Shown here: piece after piece, positions 1 to 9,854 of the stretch
How positions within the stretch are numbered: the first letter of the stretch is position 1
Layout: each line of letters opens with the position of its first letter
DNA from: Alloacidobacterium dinghuense
GTDB taxonomy: Bacteria > Acidobacteriota > Terriglobia > Terriglobales > Acidobacteriaceae
DNA length: 64,000 bases
Direction of reading: 5' to 3'
Assembly: GCF_014274465.1 (NCBI RefSeq)
Contig: NZ_CP060394.1
Location: 4,154,001 to 4,218,000, forward strand
Notes under the pieces: model-generated
The model's input: the letters and a program-made list of their open reading frames with translations, nothing else
What the model was told of the DNA's origin: nothing
The model's database searches: none
Made by a program: the position numbers and the translations under genes

Positions 1-1
1 T

Positions 2-1135
2 TGGCTTGCAGAGGCCGTTCTTCGAAATCCTGGGGACGGAGCAGTGCTCATCAGTGATTCCCGGTTAGTTATCGCGGCTGAACGCCAGCTCTACCGCAAC
101 CCCTCAACACGCCGGTTATCCGTTATTACACCAGCTCAGCTGACAAGAGACAGGTGCTTCGATGTGCTCTATGTTCTTGGTGCGGCAAGGTGGTTCCCTA
201 GCTTCATTTTCGATGCCCCACGTTCCACGAAAACGGAAGTCATCCGGTATGCATGGATAAAGGACGGGCATCGTGAGGACGCCAAGAGGTTTCTTTGTGC
301 CGCCGAACCGACATTCGAGATGGAGGACGATCCGGCCGAGCACGAAGATTGTTATGACGCCGCCGATCTGCTCCCAGTTGTCGACTGGAGAAGCATAGGA
401 CGGAAGATTGCCGCTGCTGAACTGCAAAATACGCTTGAGTCGGCGGAAGCCAATCTGGTGCTCTTAGAAGGTGAGCGTGCTGTTTTTCTTGAGGCGGCTG
501 ATGGGGCGTCAGTCCTAACCATCGATTTGGATGCCGATGAAAGCACAGAACGTCTTGCGCGGATCGCCACAAATGAGGTCAGGCCGGGTACCTTCTTACT
601 CCTGCGCACGAGCGGCGGCGGCGACTATATCGTCACCGAGGCCGACCGTCATTTCCTCAAAGGCCGCGCCCCGGAGGTCCGCGAAGCGCAACAGCGCTGG
701 AAGGCACTCTTGCGCCAGGAAGTGCAGAAGGATGGTCTCCTGGGCACCAGTGTGCGATTGATCGACTTGGGTTCGTCTAGCGCAGAGGAGATCAACGTTC
801 GGAACTATTTGTCACCCCGGAGCATCAGAACACGCGCCACGGAGGACTTTCAGGCCATCATGCGTCTCGTGGGATTGGGTGAAGAGTGGCAGCGTTATTG
901 GAACATGATGGGTGAGATTGATCATGCCCACCGCCTTGCGGGCCATCGTATCCGGCGTCAACTGCTTAGGAAACTAGAGGAGTTGGATCTGACCGAGCTC
1001 GAACGTGTCGGTCGTATGGAGATAACGCTGCCTGAGATGGACGCTGGAGGGTTTACGGCTTTCCGCGTTCTCGACGTATCACCCGACTCCCAACTCGTAG
1101 ACATTCACGGTTTGGGTCATCCATTCGAGCTCTGA
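2..1135 (+). CDS. DrmE-like protein, C-terminal part (5' end outside window)
   Basis: The reading frame is open to the window edge, so this is the last ~378 residues of a longer protein; the GTG at 44 is only an internal possible start. The visible part has a compact middle segment (LLEGERAVFLEA, then GTFLLLRTSGGGDYI) followed by a helical, charged C-terminus. I recognise no catalytic motif. It sits 7 nt before the NERD-helicase gene and heads a four-gene run that includes DrmA and DrmB. Position, length and the GTFLLLR/GDYI style match what is known of DrmE, a protein of class 2 DISARM, but this is from memory and not tested. Function in DISARM is unknown. Confidence 0.5.
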   Translation, partial: WLAEAVLRNPGDGAVLISDSRLVIAAERQLYRNPSTRRLSVITPAQLTRDRCFDVLYVLGAARWFPSFIFDAPRSTKTEVIRYAWIKDGHREDAKRFLCAAEPTFEMEDDPAEHEDCYDAADLLPVVDWRSIGRKIAAAELQNTLESAEANLVLLEGERAVFLEAADGASVLTIDLDADESTERLARIATNEVRPGTFLLLRTSGGGDYIVTEADRHFLKGRAPEVREAQQRWKALLRQEVQKDGLLGTSVRLIDLGSSSAEEINVRNYLSPRSIRTRATEDFQAIMRLVGLGEEWQRYWNMMGEIDHAHRLAGHRIRRQLLRKLEELDLTELERVGRMEITLPEMDAGGFTAFRVLDVSPDSQLVDIHGLGHPFEL

Positions 1136-1142
1136 ACGCGGT

Positions 1143-2915
1143 ATGGCGAAAATGTTTCCAGCTGAGATCTTCAGTGGCTGCCCCAGTCCAGGGGAACGCG
1201 AGGTATTTGCGCGACTCAAAGATAGTTCCAATACACCAGATTGGATCGTCCTGCATTCTCTGGATATTGCCCACCACGTCCGGCGAGTGAGCGGTGAAGC
1301 AGACTTCGTCGTGATCATTCCAACTAGAGGCGTTCTTTGTCTGGAGGTTAAAGCCTATCGGCGTATACATCGAAACGAAGCCGGTTGGCTTTATGGCTCT
1401 GAGCAAATCCCAGATTCCCGCGGCCCCTTTCGCCAAGCGTCGGAAGCCATGCACAGTATACGGAACCGCCTAATTAGAAAAAGACCAGACTTGGCTCACA
1501 TCCTGTTCTGGTCGGCGGTTGTCCTTCCGTACATCGATTTCAAGATTCCATCCAACGAGTGGCACGACTGGCAGGTCATTGATGCCGCGCACTTCAGGCA
1601 GCGCCCTCTTCCAGAAAGCATAGAAAACGTTCTCAAGAATGCCCGTGAATTTTTGTCGACTTGCGAGAGTGCCCGATGGTTCAATGCAGGTCTACCTACT
1701 CTCACACCTAAGCAGGCCAAAGCGATTGCGCAGGAACTGCGTCCGAGCTTCGAGATTTTCGAAAGTACTAAAGTTCGCCGAGACCGCTGGGATAAAGAAG
1801 TACGTCGCTACACAGAGGAGCAGTTCGCCTCGCTCGACGCGATGCAGGCCAACTCGCGCGTGCTGTTTACCGGCCCCGCCGGGACTGGCAAAACACTGCT
1901 GGCAATTGAATCAGCACGCCGAGCACATTCCGGAGGAGAACGGTGTCTCTTCGTCTGTTTCAACCGTCTCCTTGGGCGCTGGCTTCAGGAGGAGATGGCC
2001 CCTCTGGGGGAGACTATGACCACATCCACGTTCCACAGTTTTCTCCTATCGCTTGCGGGCTGCGTTCCTCAGGGTGAAGGCGTCAGCACATCGTTCTGGG
2101 AGGAGGAGCTTCCAGAGAGGGCAATCGAGGCGCTAGTCGAACGTGATCCTCAATTCACGCCCTTCGATACTCTCATTATCGACGAGGCGCAGGATCTTCT
2201 TCGAGCCAATTACCTGGACGTTCTCGACCTGCTCCTTCGAGGAGGGCTCGCATCGGGCCGATGGCGCCTCTTTGGCGATCTGGAGAAACAGGCCATATAT
2301 TCAGGCAGCATTCCTAACCCTGTTGCGCTTCTGCAGCAACGAACAGGCAGCGTTCCCTTGTTCTCGCTCAGAGTCAACTGTCGCAATTCGCCGCGAATCT
2401 CCACTTTGGTGCACCTCCTCGGAGGCCTCGCACCAAATTACAGCCGCGTACTGCGGCCGGACAACGGGATCGAACCGGAATTGAAATACTACGGGTCGTC
2501 GGCTGAACAAGAAGCCATTTTCCTCCAGGTTTTGGAGTCTTGGTACGGAGAAGGGTTCGGTGGAGGTGAAATCGTCGTATTGTCGCCGCGTGCAGACCGG
2601 ACCAGCCTTGCTGCACACGTAGCGAAGGAACCCTGGCGCAGCCGCCTCCGCCCATGCGCTGAGTCGACGGGAGGACAAATTTCTTATGCTTCAATCCATG
2701 CTTTCAAAGGACTAGAGGCCTCGGCGGTTGTCGTTACGGACATTGAACATCTGACTGGCGACGCAGCGGTGGATTTGTTCTATGTTGCTGTAACGCGCGC
2801 GTTGCACCGACTGACGATTCTAGTTCACGAGTCCGCGCGCCCCGACATCATCCGTGCGTTGACGGGACAAGGCGCTGTTCCGAACCTTAACTCATCCGGA
2901 GAGCCATCATGGTAA
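1143..2915 (+). CDS. NERD nuclease-like domain fused to UvrD/Rep-type superfamily 1 helicase
   Basis: The N-terminus (residues ~10-130) is a NERD domain with the nuclease-like pattern E52-x-D54 ... E68-V-K70. A helicase follows: Walker A GPAGTGKT at 244-251, CFNRLLGRWL after it, Walker B DEAQD at 347-351, VNCRNSPRI, IHAFKGLEASAVVV, and FYVAVTRA at the end (UvrD motif VI). It should be an ATP-driven DNA translocase that may also cut DNA. The gene overlaps the next start by 7 nt, so the two are translated as one operon. NERD-helicase fusions are often found in defence loci; here it probably works with DrmA/DrmB. Confidence 0.88.
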   Translation: MAKMFPAEIFSGCPSPGEREVFARLKDSSNTPDWIVLHSLDIAHHVRRVSGEADFVVIIPTRGVLCLEVKAYRRIHRNEAGWLYGSEQIPDSRGPFRQASEAMHSIRNRLIRKRPDLAHILFWSAVVLPYIDFKIPSNEWHDWQVIDAAHFRQRPLPESIENVLKNAREFLSTCESARWFNAGLPTLTPKQAKAIAQELRPSFEIFESTKVRRDRWDKEVRRYTEEQFASLDAMQANSRVLFTGPAGTGKTLLAIESARRAHSGGERCLFVCFNRLLGRWLQEEMAPLGETMTTSTFHSFLLSLAGCVPQGEGVSTSFWEEELPERAIEALVERDPQFTPFDTLIIDEAQDLLRANYLDVLDLLLRGGLASGRWRLFGDLEKQAIYSGSIPNPVALLQQRTGSVPLFSLRVNCRNSPRISTLVHLLGGLAPNYSRVLRPDNGIEPELKYYGSSAEQEAIFLQVLESWYGEGFGGGEIVVLSPRADRTSLAAHVAKEPWRSRLRPCAESTGGQISYASIHAFKGLEASAVVVTDIEHLTGDAAVDLFYVAVTRALHRLTILVHESARPDIIRALTGQGAVPNLNSSGEPSW

Positions 2916-5900
2916 ATCACATCGCGGACCGCGCACTCCTGCTAGATTCGCTCCGCCGCGAACTCGTCGGTCCTGATCCTCGCGGTGAAGAACTCGACTG
3001 CACGCAGCCCGTTTCGTTTGCGGCCTTAGATAAATCATATGGCCCGTGGCGTCAGAAAGAAAACGGCGAAGAGGTTCTCCAACGTGACCCTCCAACGAAA
3101 CGCTACGGCATCGGCGTCTTGTACCCGGCACAGACTCTCGATCAAGATGATTCTGGTGTTGATGCCTTGCTGACGCAGCCAGCTGTGGTTCTTCCCGACG
3201 CTTTGGACCCTCCACAAGACGATCCCCTTACAGCGCAGGCCCGAAGAGACCTTGAGGATATTCAACATCGCACTGAAAGATCCTCAGCGGAACCAGAAAC
3301 GGAGGACTTGGACCTGTCGTCCGCGAACTCTTACCGCCCAAGCAGCGTCGCAGTCAGCTTTCTTGCTTCGGTTCCAAAAGGCGCACAGCTAATCGTCGAG
3401 GCTACAGGAGGCCGCTATCAGCGCTTTCCCGTTACGATCGAAGAAAAGGAACGGACGTGGTGGCTTAGGTCTCCAGTCAGGCTGCGCGCACAATTCAATC
3501 GCGACGACCTCCTCTCCATTCAGAAGAAGCTCATTCAACCGACTGATGTCGAAAGCACTAATCTGAGTGATCTCGACATTCGAATCGAAGTATATGGCAG
3601 GCCCTCCTCGATCTCAGATGCCCGGCTATTCACCGTTTGTCTCGTCAACCGCTCGTCGGCTTCGTCGATTGATGAGCGTAGTCTCTTCCAATTCCACTTC
3701 AAGGCGCATTTCGAATCCACTGGAAAACAGGCCGAGATTCTTCCTTACCCTGCGGTCGAATTGGAAAAACCTGATGATGAGGAGCAGTCCCTCGCGTTGC
3801 TGTACAGAGAAACCGAAACCTTTGCGATTGGGCATGGGTGTGCCGCTGACTGGTCTATCAACGCAACACGGACTAGTGCACTCGCAATCACAGGCGAGTG
3901 CTTGCCCACGTTTGAAACACCCAGCGTCACACCTGATATCCGCCGCCAGGACGGCAGCGCGATTGATGTCTCCATGGCCGCGCTTGCTGGCCTAATCCAA
4001 GGCGACGACGGACTCGATGCCCTTGAGGATGTAGTGGCCGCCTATGAGCAATGGATAGATGAAAGGGAAAAGGGGATTTCTCTTCTGGACATTAAGCACA
4101 GAACTCCAGCTGAACGCCACATGAGGGAATGCGCCCGCTGCGCAGATCGCATGCGCGATGGCATAGACTTTCTCAATTCCGATCCGCGCGCCATGAGAGC
4201 CTTTAGGCTCGCAAATGAGGCGATTCTGTTGCAGCAGCTGCATAGCCGCCGCGAATCGCGTCGGCTAGTTTATGACACAAAGGGAAAGCGGCTGACGTTT
4301 TCTGATCCGTACGTTGCACAGGACACGCGCATTGAAACGGCTGGCCGCGGAAAGTGGCGCGCCTTTCAGATTGCATTCCTCCTCATGACGCTCCGATCCA
4401 CGGCGGACGGCAGAGCATCTGACCGCAGCACGGTTGAACTCATTTGGTTTCCCACCGGCGGAGGGAAGACGGAGGCTTATCTCGCGCTTTCAGCTTTTTC
4501 GATTCTAATGCGCCGGCTCCGCAATCCGGCTGACGCGGGGGTCGAGGTGATCATGCGCTACACGCTTCGCCTTTTGACGGCCCAGCAATTTCAGCGCGCT
4601 GCGGGTCTACTATGTGCTCTGGAGTACCTCCGGCGGCAACCGACAAACGAGAAAGATCTCGGCCAAGTTCGATTCTCAATCGGCATCTGGTTGGGCGGAA
4701 GTTCTACTCCAAATTCACGGCAGCAGGCTCGCAGTGCACTGACGGCCCTCAGCCAGGCTCAGCCTTATGCAGAGAATCCGTTCATCATCACCAAGTGTCC
4801 CTGGTGTGCGGCTGAAATGGGACCCGTGGAACTGGAGGGGAAAATACCTTCTGCCATCCCTAAGGTGCACGGTTATGAAAGGCAGGGCGATACTGTCGTA
4901 TTTAAGTGCTCAGATCGCACATGTGATTTCTCGTCGGGGCTTCCAATCGTCGTCATCGACGAGGATATTTACGACATGTGCCCTACCCTGATTATCGGCA
5001 CAGTGGACAAATTCGCAATGCTTGCGTGGCGGCCCGAGGCTAGAGCGATCTTCGGTCTTGGTTCGAATGGAACACGGAAATCGTCACCGCCAGGACTAAT
5101 AATCCAAGACGAGCTCCATTTAATCTCTGGCCCGCTTGGCTCAATGGTGGGCCTCTACGAAGCCCTGATTGAAGAGCTCTGTACAGACCGCCGCAACGGT
5201 TCTGTCCCTCCCAAGATCGTGAGTTCAACTGCCACAATTAGGAGGTATGCGAGCCAGGTTAGGGATCTTTACGGCCGCGAGACGGTCGCTCTGTTTCCGC
5301 CTCCTGGCCTTAGCGCATCAGATTCTTTTTTCGCGCAGCACGCGCGGCGACCTGATGGCTCTCTCGCTCCCGGCCGGATTTACGTCGGTGTTCACGCTCC
5401 TGGCCTCGGGTCTCTCCAGACCGCTCAAGTTCGAGCATTTACTGGCTTGCTTCAAGCACCGCTGGCTCTGCCCGACGCGGCAAGAGATCCATGGTGGACT
5501 ATCCTCGCCTTCTTCAACAGTCTGCGCGAATTGGGCACGACCCTATCCCTTCTGCAGTCCGATATTCCGGACTACCTGAAAGTCATTCGAAACCGGACTG
5601 GCGCGGCACCGGACCTGATTCGGCGTCTCCGTAATGTGAAGGAGCTTACGGGTAGACTTCCTAGCGAAGAGATCCCCCTTGCAATCTCAACGCTTGAAGC
5701 GGAATACGGAGGCCAGCGGACACCTGTTGATATCTGTCTGGCTTCGAACATCATTGAGGTAGGTGTGGACATAGATCGTCTTTCGCTCATGGCCGTCGTG
5801 GGGCAGCCAAAAACCACATCTCAGTACATTCAGGTCACAGGGCGCGTGGGGCGACGCTGGTGGGAGCGTCCTGGGGTGGTAGTGACAATATATGTTGCAT

Positions 5901-6403
5901 CAAAGCCCCGTGACCGCTCCCATTTCGAGAAATTCCGAAGTTACCACGAGAGGCTGTACGCCCAAGTAGAACCGACGAGCGTAACGCCGTATTCGCGCCC
6001 GGCGTTGGAGCGAGCGCTGCACGCCGTCATGGTTGCCTATGTGCGGCAGTTCGGCACGGAGGCGGCAGGACGTAGCCCCTATCCGATACCCCAGGGGGAG
6101 CTAGCTGCACTTCGTGACCTGCTTGTGCCACGTGTGACTCAAATTGACCCCGACGAGAGGGCGAGCTTCGAACGACTGTATGACGCAAGAACAGATGAGT
6201 GGCGCCGATGGGAGCGCAACCGGTATAGCGGAGCTCCGTCAGACGAAGAGATTCCGCTTCTGCGGCCAGCCGGAGGATATGCAAGTCCCGAGCACGTTCG
6301 AATTTCCTGGCCCACTCCCCAATCGATGCGGGCCGTCGATGCTGAATGCCAGGTCGAGATCACAACTCTCTATTTGAACGACCGGGGAGCCGACAATGCC
6401 TAA
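2909..6403 (+). CDS. drmA: DISARM helicase DrmA
   Basis: This 1164-aa protein is a superfamily 2 helicase with a long N-terminal extension. Motifs: FPTGGGKTEAY (Walker A, Lys520), a CxxC...CxxxxC zinc-like cluster near 630-670, DELH at 734-737, SSTATIRRY, ASNIIEVGVDIDRL and QVTGRVGRRWW near 975-983. Length, motif set and the overlapping downstream DUF1998 protein fit DrmA, one of the core DISARM proteins that blocks incoming phage DNA. It overlaps its neighbours by 7 and 8 nt. The family call is strong because the DrmA-DrmB pair is intact; whether the system works without a methylase in view is open. Confidence 0.85.
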   Translation: MVNHIADRALLLDSLRRELVGPDPRGEELDCTQPVSFAALDKSYGPWRQKENGEEVLQRDPPTKRYGIGVLYPAQTLDQDDSGVDALLTQPAVVLPDALDPPQDDPLTAQARRDLEDIQHRTERSSAEPETEDLDLSSANSYRPSSVAVSFLASVPKGAQLIVEATGGRYQRFPVTIEEKERTWWLRSPVRLRAQFNRDDLLSIQKKLIQPTDVESTNLSDLDIRIEVYGRPSSISDARLFTVCLVNRSSASSIDERSLFQFHFKAHFESTGKQAEILPYPAVELEKPDDEEQSLALLYRETETFAIGHGCAADWSINATRTSALAITGECLPTFETPSVTPDIRRQDGSAIDVSMAALAGLIQGDDGLDALEDVVAAYEQWIDEREKGISLLDIKHRTPAERHMRECARCADRMRDGIDFLNSDPRAMRAFRLANEAILLQQLHSRRESRRLVYDTKGKRLTFSDPYVAQDTRIETAGRGKWRAFQIAFLLMTLRSTADGRASDRSTVELIWFPTGGGKTEAYLALSAFSILMRRLRNPADAGVEVIMRYTLRLLTAQQFQRAAGLLCALEYLRRQPTNEKDLGQVRFSIGIWLGGSSTPNSRQQARSALTALSQAQPYAENPFIITKCPWCAAEMGPVELEGKIPSAIPKVHGYERQGDTVVFKCSDRTCDFSSGLPIVVIDEDIYDMCPTLIIGTVDKFAMLAWRPEARAIFGLGSNGTRKSSPPGLIIQDELHLISGPLGSMVGLYEALIEELCTDRRNGSVPPKIVSSTATIRRYASQVRDLYGRETVALFPPPGLSASDSFFAQHARRPDGSLAPGRIYVGVHAPGLGSLQTAQVRAFTGLLQAPLALPDAARDPWWTILAFFNSLRELGTTLSLLQSDIPDYLKVIRNRTGAAPDLIRRLRNVKELTGRLPSEEIPLAISTLEAEYGGQRTPVDICLASNIIEVGVDIDRLSLMAVVGQPKTTSQYIQVTGRVGRRWWERPGVVVTIYVASKPRDRSHFEKFRSYHERLYAQVEPTSVTPYSRPALERALHAVMVAYVRQFGTEAAGRSPYPIPQGELAALRDLLVPRVTQIDPDERASFERLYDARTDEWRRWERNRYSGAPSDEEIPLLRPAGGYASPEHVRISWPTPQSMRAVDAECQVEITTLYLNDRGADNA

Positions 6404-8309
6404 AGGTCCGATCCGAAGGGCCCAACTTGTGGCACCGTTTGGTGTTGGAGCACTTTCTGTCGTAAGAGACGGCACCTCGGTTATTACTTGTGGCGTTGAC
6501 CACTGGTATGAAAGAGAGCAGAGGGACGAGAGCGGCCAAACCATCGACGTTAATGAGTTTCGAATTGAAGAGTGGCGTCTTCAGAGAAGACTCGGTGTTG
6601 ACCACTTCAGACTCCCTCCAGACTTCCGTGTACGGCGCCAGAGTGATAAGGCTCCTAACTTTTACTTAACGGTCCCCTTTCTGAGATTTCCCAAATGGCA
6701 TTTTTGTCCATCGTGTAATCTTCTCGTCACACTGCCGCTTACGGTCAGGACGCGCGAACGCTGCCCAGCATGCCTTGAATCTCGAAAAAAGCGAATCGTT
6801 CTATTGCAGGTTCCGTTTGTTGCCATGTGCGACCAGGGACACCTTCAAGACTTCCCGTGGCGTGAATGGGTCCACAAGACCGCGAGTCCATCCTGTCACA
6901 AGAGTCTGAAACTGGTGGCTACCGGCGGAGCATCTCTGTCAGCTCAAAAAGTGGAATGTGAGTGTGGCGCTCACCGTACACTCGCGCAGATCACGACAGC
7001 CGCACAGTCGGGGGAGACCACCTTTCTAAGCAGCAACCTCGATGACAGCGGCACTCTGTACCTCTGCCGCGGATTGAAACCGTGGCTCGGACTTGAAGAT
7101 GTCGAGCAGTGTCCTCGACCTCTTCGCGGCTCTCTCCGCAGTGCGTCGAACCTATATTTTGCTGACGTTCAGACCGCGCTATATTTGCCCCGCAGCAGCG
7201 CAAATGCACCATCCGACCTCGTCGATCGGCTGCAGGAACCACCACTATCAACGCTCATCAGTTTGTTGAAGGGTGCCGTCAAGACCATAAAGCCTGACAT
7301 GCTCAGAAACCAACACTCCATCGTTCTGCGGAAGTATACCGATGAACAGATCGCCGGGGCCATCGGAATTGTCACTGGCGCTGGGCAGCAAGATGCTGAG
7401 GCTGATGTTGGGTTGCCTGGTGACGACAGCGAAATGGCATTCCGAAGAGCAGAATACCGCGCATTGCGGATAGCACGTGACGAAGATCAGCTCCTGATCC
7501 GGGCTCCAGAAATGAGCAAATATGACACGGAAGTTGCCGGCGCCTTCGAACGGATAATGCTTATTCACAAACTTCGAGAAACTCGCGCACTAACGGGCTT
7601 CACTCGAGTATTTCCAACTGCTGCTGCCACCCTCGAGGAAAAAGTGCGGTTACTTCGGCGCGATTCCCCCTTAGAACCATGGTTGCCGGCCTACCTAGTC
7701 TATGGAGAAGGAATTTTCTTTGAGTTTCACGAAGCTCTGATCGACCAATGGGAACAGCGCCCTGAGATCGGGGAACGAATACGTCGCCTCGATGCCAGCT
7801 ATCGAATCCTGCAGGGAAATCGACGCCAGCCCTTTGAACCGATCGTCCCGCGATTTGTGCTCCTCCATACTATTGCTCATCTGTTGATGAACCGCCTCAC
7901 GTTCGAGTGTGGGTACAGTTCCGCGGCACTTCGAGAGCGGTTGTTCGTTTCGCCAAACCGGAAGGCTCCTATGGCTGGCATTCTGATCTATACGGCTGCG
8001 GGTGATGCAGAAGGTACCATGGGCGGCCTAGTTCGGATGGGTCAGCCCGGCTACCTTGAACCGATGATCCGGCGTGCCCTAGAAGCTGCATCGTGGTGTT
8101 CCGCCGATCCGGTTTGCTTGGAAATGGGCCGACGGGGGGGACAGGGTCCAGATTCCTGCAATCTCGCTGCTTGCCATGGCTGTGCCTTAGTTCCGGAAAC
8201 CGCTTGCGAACGATTCAATCGGTTCCTTGATCGGGCCTGTGTGGTCGGGGATATCGAAAGCCCCGGATTGGGCTTCTTCCCGGGTGGGCGCATCGGTGAG
8301 AATTCCTAA
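6396..8309 (+). CDS. drmB: DISARM protein DrmB (DUF1998)
   Basis: The 637-aa product has a zinc-ribbon near residues 105-128 (CPSCNLL ... CPACLES) and a C-terminal DUF1998 domain: HTIAHLLMNRLTFECGYSSAALRER, then GILIYTA.GDAEGTMGGL and a Cys cluster (CSADPVCLEM...CNLAACHGCALVPETACERFNR). DrmB forms a complex with DrmA in known DISARM systems and binds DNA. The ATG lies inside the end of drmA (8-nt overlap), so co-translation is expected. It is the last gene of the + strand operon; no drmC or methylase follows. Confidence 0.85.
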   Translation: MPKGPIRRAQLVAPFGVGALSVVRDGTSVITCGVDHWYEREQRDESGQTIDVNEFRIEEWRLQRRLGVDHFRLPPDFRVRRQSDKAPNFYLTVPFLRFPKWHFCPSCNLLVTLPLTVRTRERCPACLESRKKRIVLLQVPFVAMCDQGHLQDFPWREWVHKTASPSCHKSLKLVATGGASLSAQKVECECGAHRTLAQITTAAQSGETTFLSSNLDDSGTLYLCRGLKPWLGLEDVEQCPRPLRGSLRSASNLYFADVQTALYLPRSSANAPSDLVDRLQEPPLSTLISLLKGAVKTIKPDMLRNQHSIVLRKYTDEQIAGAIGIVTGAGQQDAEADVGLPGDDSEMAFRRAEYRALRIARDEDQLLIRAPEMSKYDTEVAGAFERIMLIHKLRETRALTGFTRVFPTAAATLEEKVRLLRRDSPLEPWLPAYLVYGEGIFFEFHEALIDQWEQRPEIGERIRRLDASYRILQGNRRQPFEPIVPRFVLLHTIAHLLMNRLTFECGYSSAALRERLFVSPNRKAPMAGILIYTAAGDAEGTMGGLVRMGQPGYLEPMIRRALEAASWCSADPVCLEMGRRGGQGPDSCNLAACHGCALVPETACERFNRFLDRACVVGDIESPGLGFFPGGRIGENS

Positions 8310-8795
8310 AGCAAATGCTGATTCTGAAAGGAAGCGCAAGCAACTTAATATACAGCAGCAATATAGGTTGCAATCCGGCCCAACCACACCCAACGGAGCC
8401 ACTGTCTTAGGTCTGAGAGATGACTGCGCCGTTGCTGAAGGAAGGCCCTTTGATCGCGTGGACGATCTCATCGATGTCCTGAGTTTCACCGGAGCATCTG
8501 GTCTCGATTGGAGAAACAAAGTCGCCAATAGAACTGGCGCATTTGTTCATGCAGATCAACACCGGCAAACATCGGACAACTTTGGTGGAATTTGCAATTG
8601 ATTGCAATGCGTAAGTTGACCACAACACTCCATCGAATATCCCGTCGTTACGACCGGAAACGAGCGTATATCGCCAGCTAGTCGAACAGGTTTCAATAGA
8701 TCTTCATCAGGGCGCTTGCATTTGCTTTTGACTGAGACGATCTGCAAGCCAGAGAATTCAGGATTCCTAGATTGTCGTTAGACGTACTTACACCC
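8310..8795. other. intergenic stretch after drmB
   Basis: I see no supported gene here. Short open frames on both strands lack starts or recognisable content. The stretch contains the first copy of the dispersed palindrome. Confidence 0.5.
8592..8607 (+). repeat. dispersed palindrome copy 1, perfect
   Basis: TTGCAATTGATTGCAA: 7-bp inverted arms around TG. It lies between drmB and the next gene. Confidence 0.9.
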
Positions 8796-9170
8796 TCACT
8801 TTTGAAGTGCGGATTTAGCATAGCTCTCTGCGCTCGGCCAGTCGGTGGAGACGTAACGATCCTGAGATTTGCCATCCTTGTTCACGGTGACCACAAAGAA
8901 TGAATGCTGCCTGGGATACTGCCTGACATCCTCAAGGGAGTCCTCGCTGAGTTCTTCCCAAAGAAAGTCATCGTACTCAATTCCATTGGAGTTCGGGATG
9001 TCCTCCGGCTCGAATTTCTTGCTCAGTTCGAGAGCCTGTGCAAGTGTCTCCTTCGCATCTTGTTCCATGCTGTTAAACACTTCGCGGGCGAAGTCGCGGT
9101 CGTAGGTTTTGATTACCTCGACTGTCACGGGGCCTGCACTCTCTTTCAGAAATGTCTCTTGTCTAGGCAT
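8796..9170 (-). CDS. small acidic protein of unknown function
   Basis: The 124-aa product is acidic and soluble, with no signal peptide or membrane segment. The middle part is rich in Glu/Asp (FEPEDIP, YDDFLWEELSEDSLEDV) and the C-terminus carries a short beta-like run (FFVVTVNKDG). I do not recognise the family. It is followed upstream on the same strand by another small acidic gene, so the two likely form a unit. Bracketed by two copies of the dispersed palindrome. No clear ribosome binding site was seen for the chosen ATG. Confidence 0.6.
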   Translation of the reverse strand: MPRQETFLKESAGPVTVEVIKTYDRDFAREVFNSMEQDAKETLAQALELSKKFEPEDIPNSNGIEYDDFLWEELSEDSLEDVRQYPRQHSFFVVTVNKDGKSQDRYVSTDWPSAESYAKSALQK

Positions 9171-9203
9171 ACAGTATTCTCGTCCCTGTTGCAGGGCAAA
9201 GCA

Positions 9204-9518
9204 TCAGAGTGATGCCGCACCAGCCTCTATCGAACGAGACCTAATGACTTCGGAAATGGTCTCGATGTCTTGGCTCTCGCTCGGGCATGTCGTTGAGATT
9301 GACGACACAATCTCCCCGCTCTCGTCAGTCACAGTCGCTCCCCAGTTGACGTCCGCCGTGCCCCAGACGATCTCGCCACCTACCTGAGTAGGAAGCACCA
9401 CACAGTAGATGTCGCCGCCTGTATCCTGCGAGCTTGCATCGAGCCCACTTGCCTGAAGTGCTTCGGCTACTCGTTCAACAATCTCTTCTTCATCCAGAAC
9501 TCCACCGAACTCTTCCAT
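9204..9518 (-). CDS. small acidic protein of unknown function
   Basis: The start was set at the ATG preceded by GGAG seven bases upstream; an ATG 30 nt further out is also possible. The ~104-aa product is acidic with a predicted helix (EEEIVERVAEALQASG) followed by beta-like strands (GEIVWGTADVNWGATV). No known motif. It lies ~35 nt upstream of the neighbouring small acidic gene on the same strand and is probably co-transcribed. Its acidic character resembles DNA-mimic or inhibitor proteins of mobile elements, but this is only an impression. Confidence 0.55.
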   Translation of the reverse strand: MEEFGGVLDEEEIVERVAEALQASGLDASSQDTGGDIYCVVLPTQVGGEIVWGTADVNWGATVTDESGEIVSSISTTCPSESQDIETISEVIRSRSIEAGAASL

Positions 9519-9821
9519 TTTCTTCTCCAAGGAGACGACCCTCAACATAAGAATTGTACGACCGGGGGATAGTGCAAGTCCGCTGTGATCTCAACAAGCA
9601 ACACGCACTATTGTAGTGACGTTCCCGGAAATTCCTCCGATTCATCTCAACCCCAGTCCCACATCGGAACAAGCAGGCACAAGCCTGTGAATCTGCTATA
9701 CAGCACGACTGGGCCTCTGCGGGATGAGAACTACAGGTCGGAGCCGATGTCCGGAGAGATGCCGGACCTTCCTGATGGAATTGGTTAAATCTGTACGAGT
9801 CCCCCGGGGCGACCTCATTCG

Positions 9822-9837
9822 TTGCAATTGATTGCAA
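9822..9837 (+). repeat. dispersed palindrome copy 2, perfect
   Basis: TTGCAATTGATTGCAA, 18 nt beyond the stop codon of the tyrosine recombinase gene, in an intergenic stretch of about 300 nt that otherwise holds nothing I recognise. Confidence 0.9.
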
Positions 9838-9854
9838 TTTCAAATTTGCCCTCC

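Noticed and set aside
8310-8601. Extra gene directly after drmB
   Set aside because: A + strand frame of ~95 codons overlaps the drmB end without a start signal or recognised motif; it is not DrmC-like.
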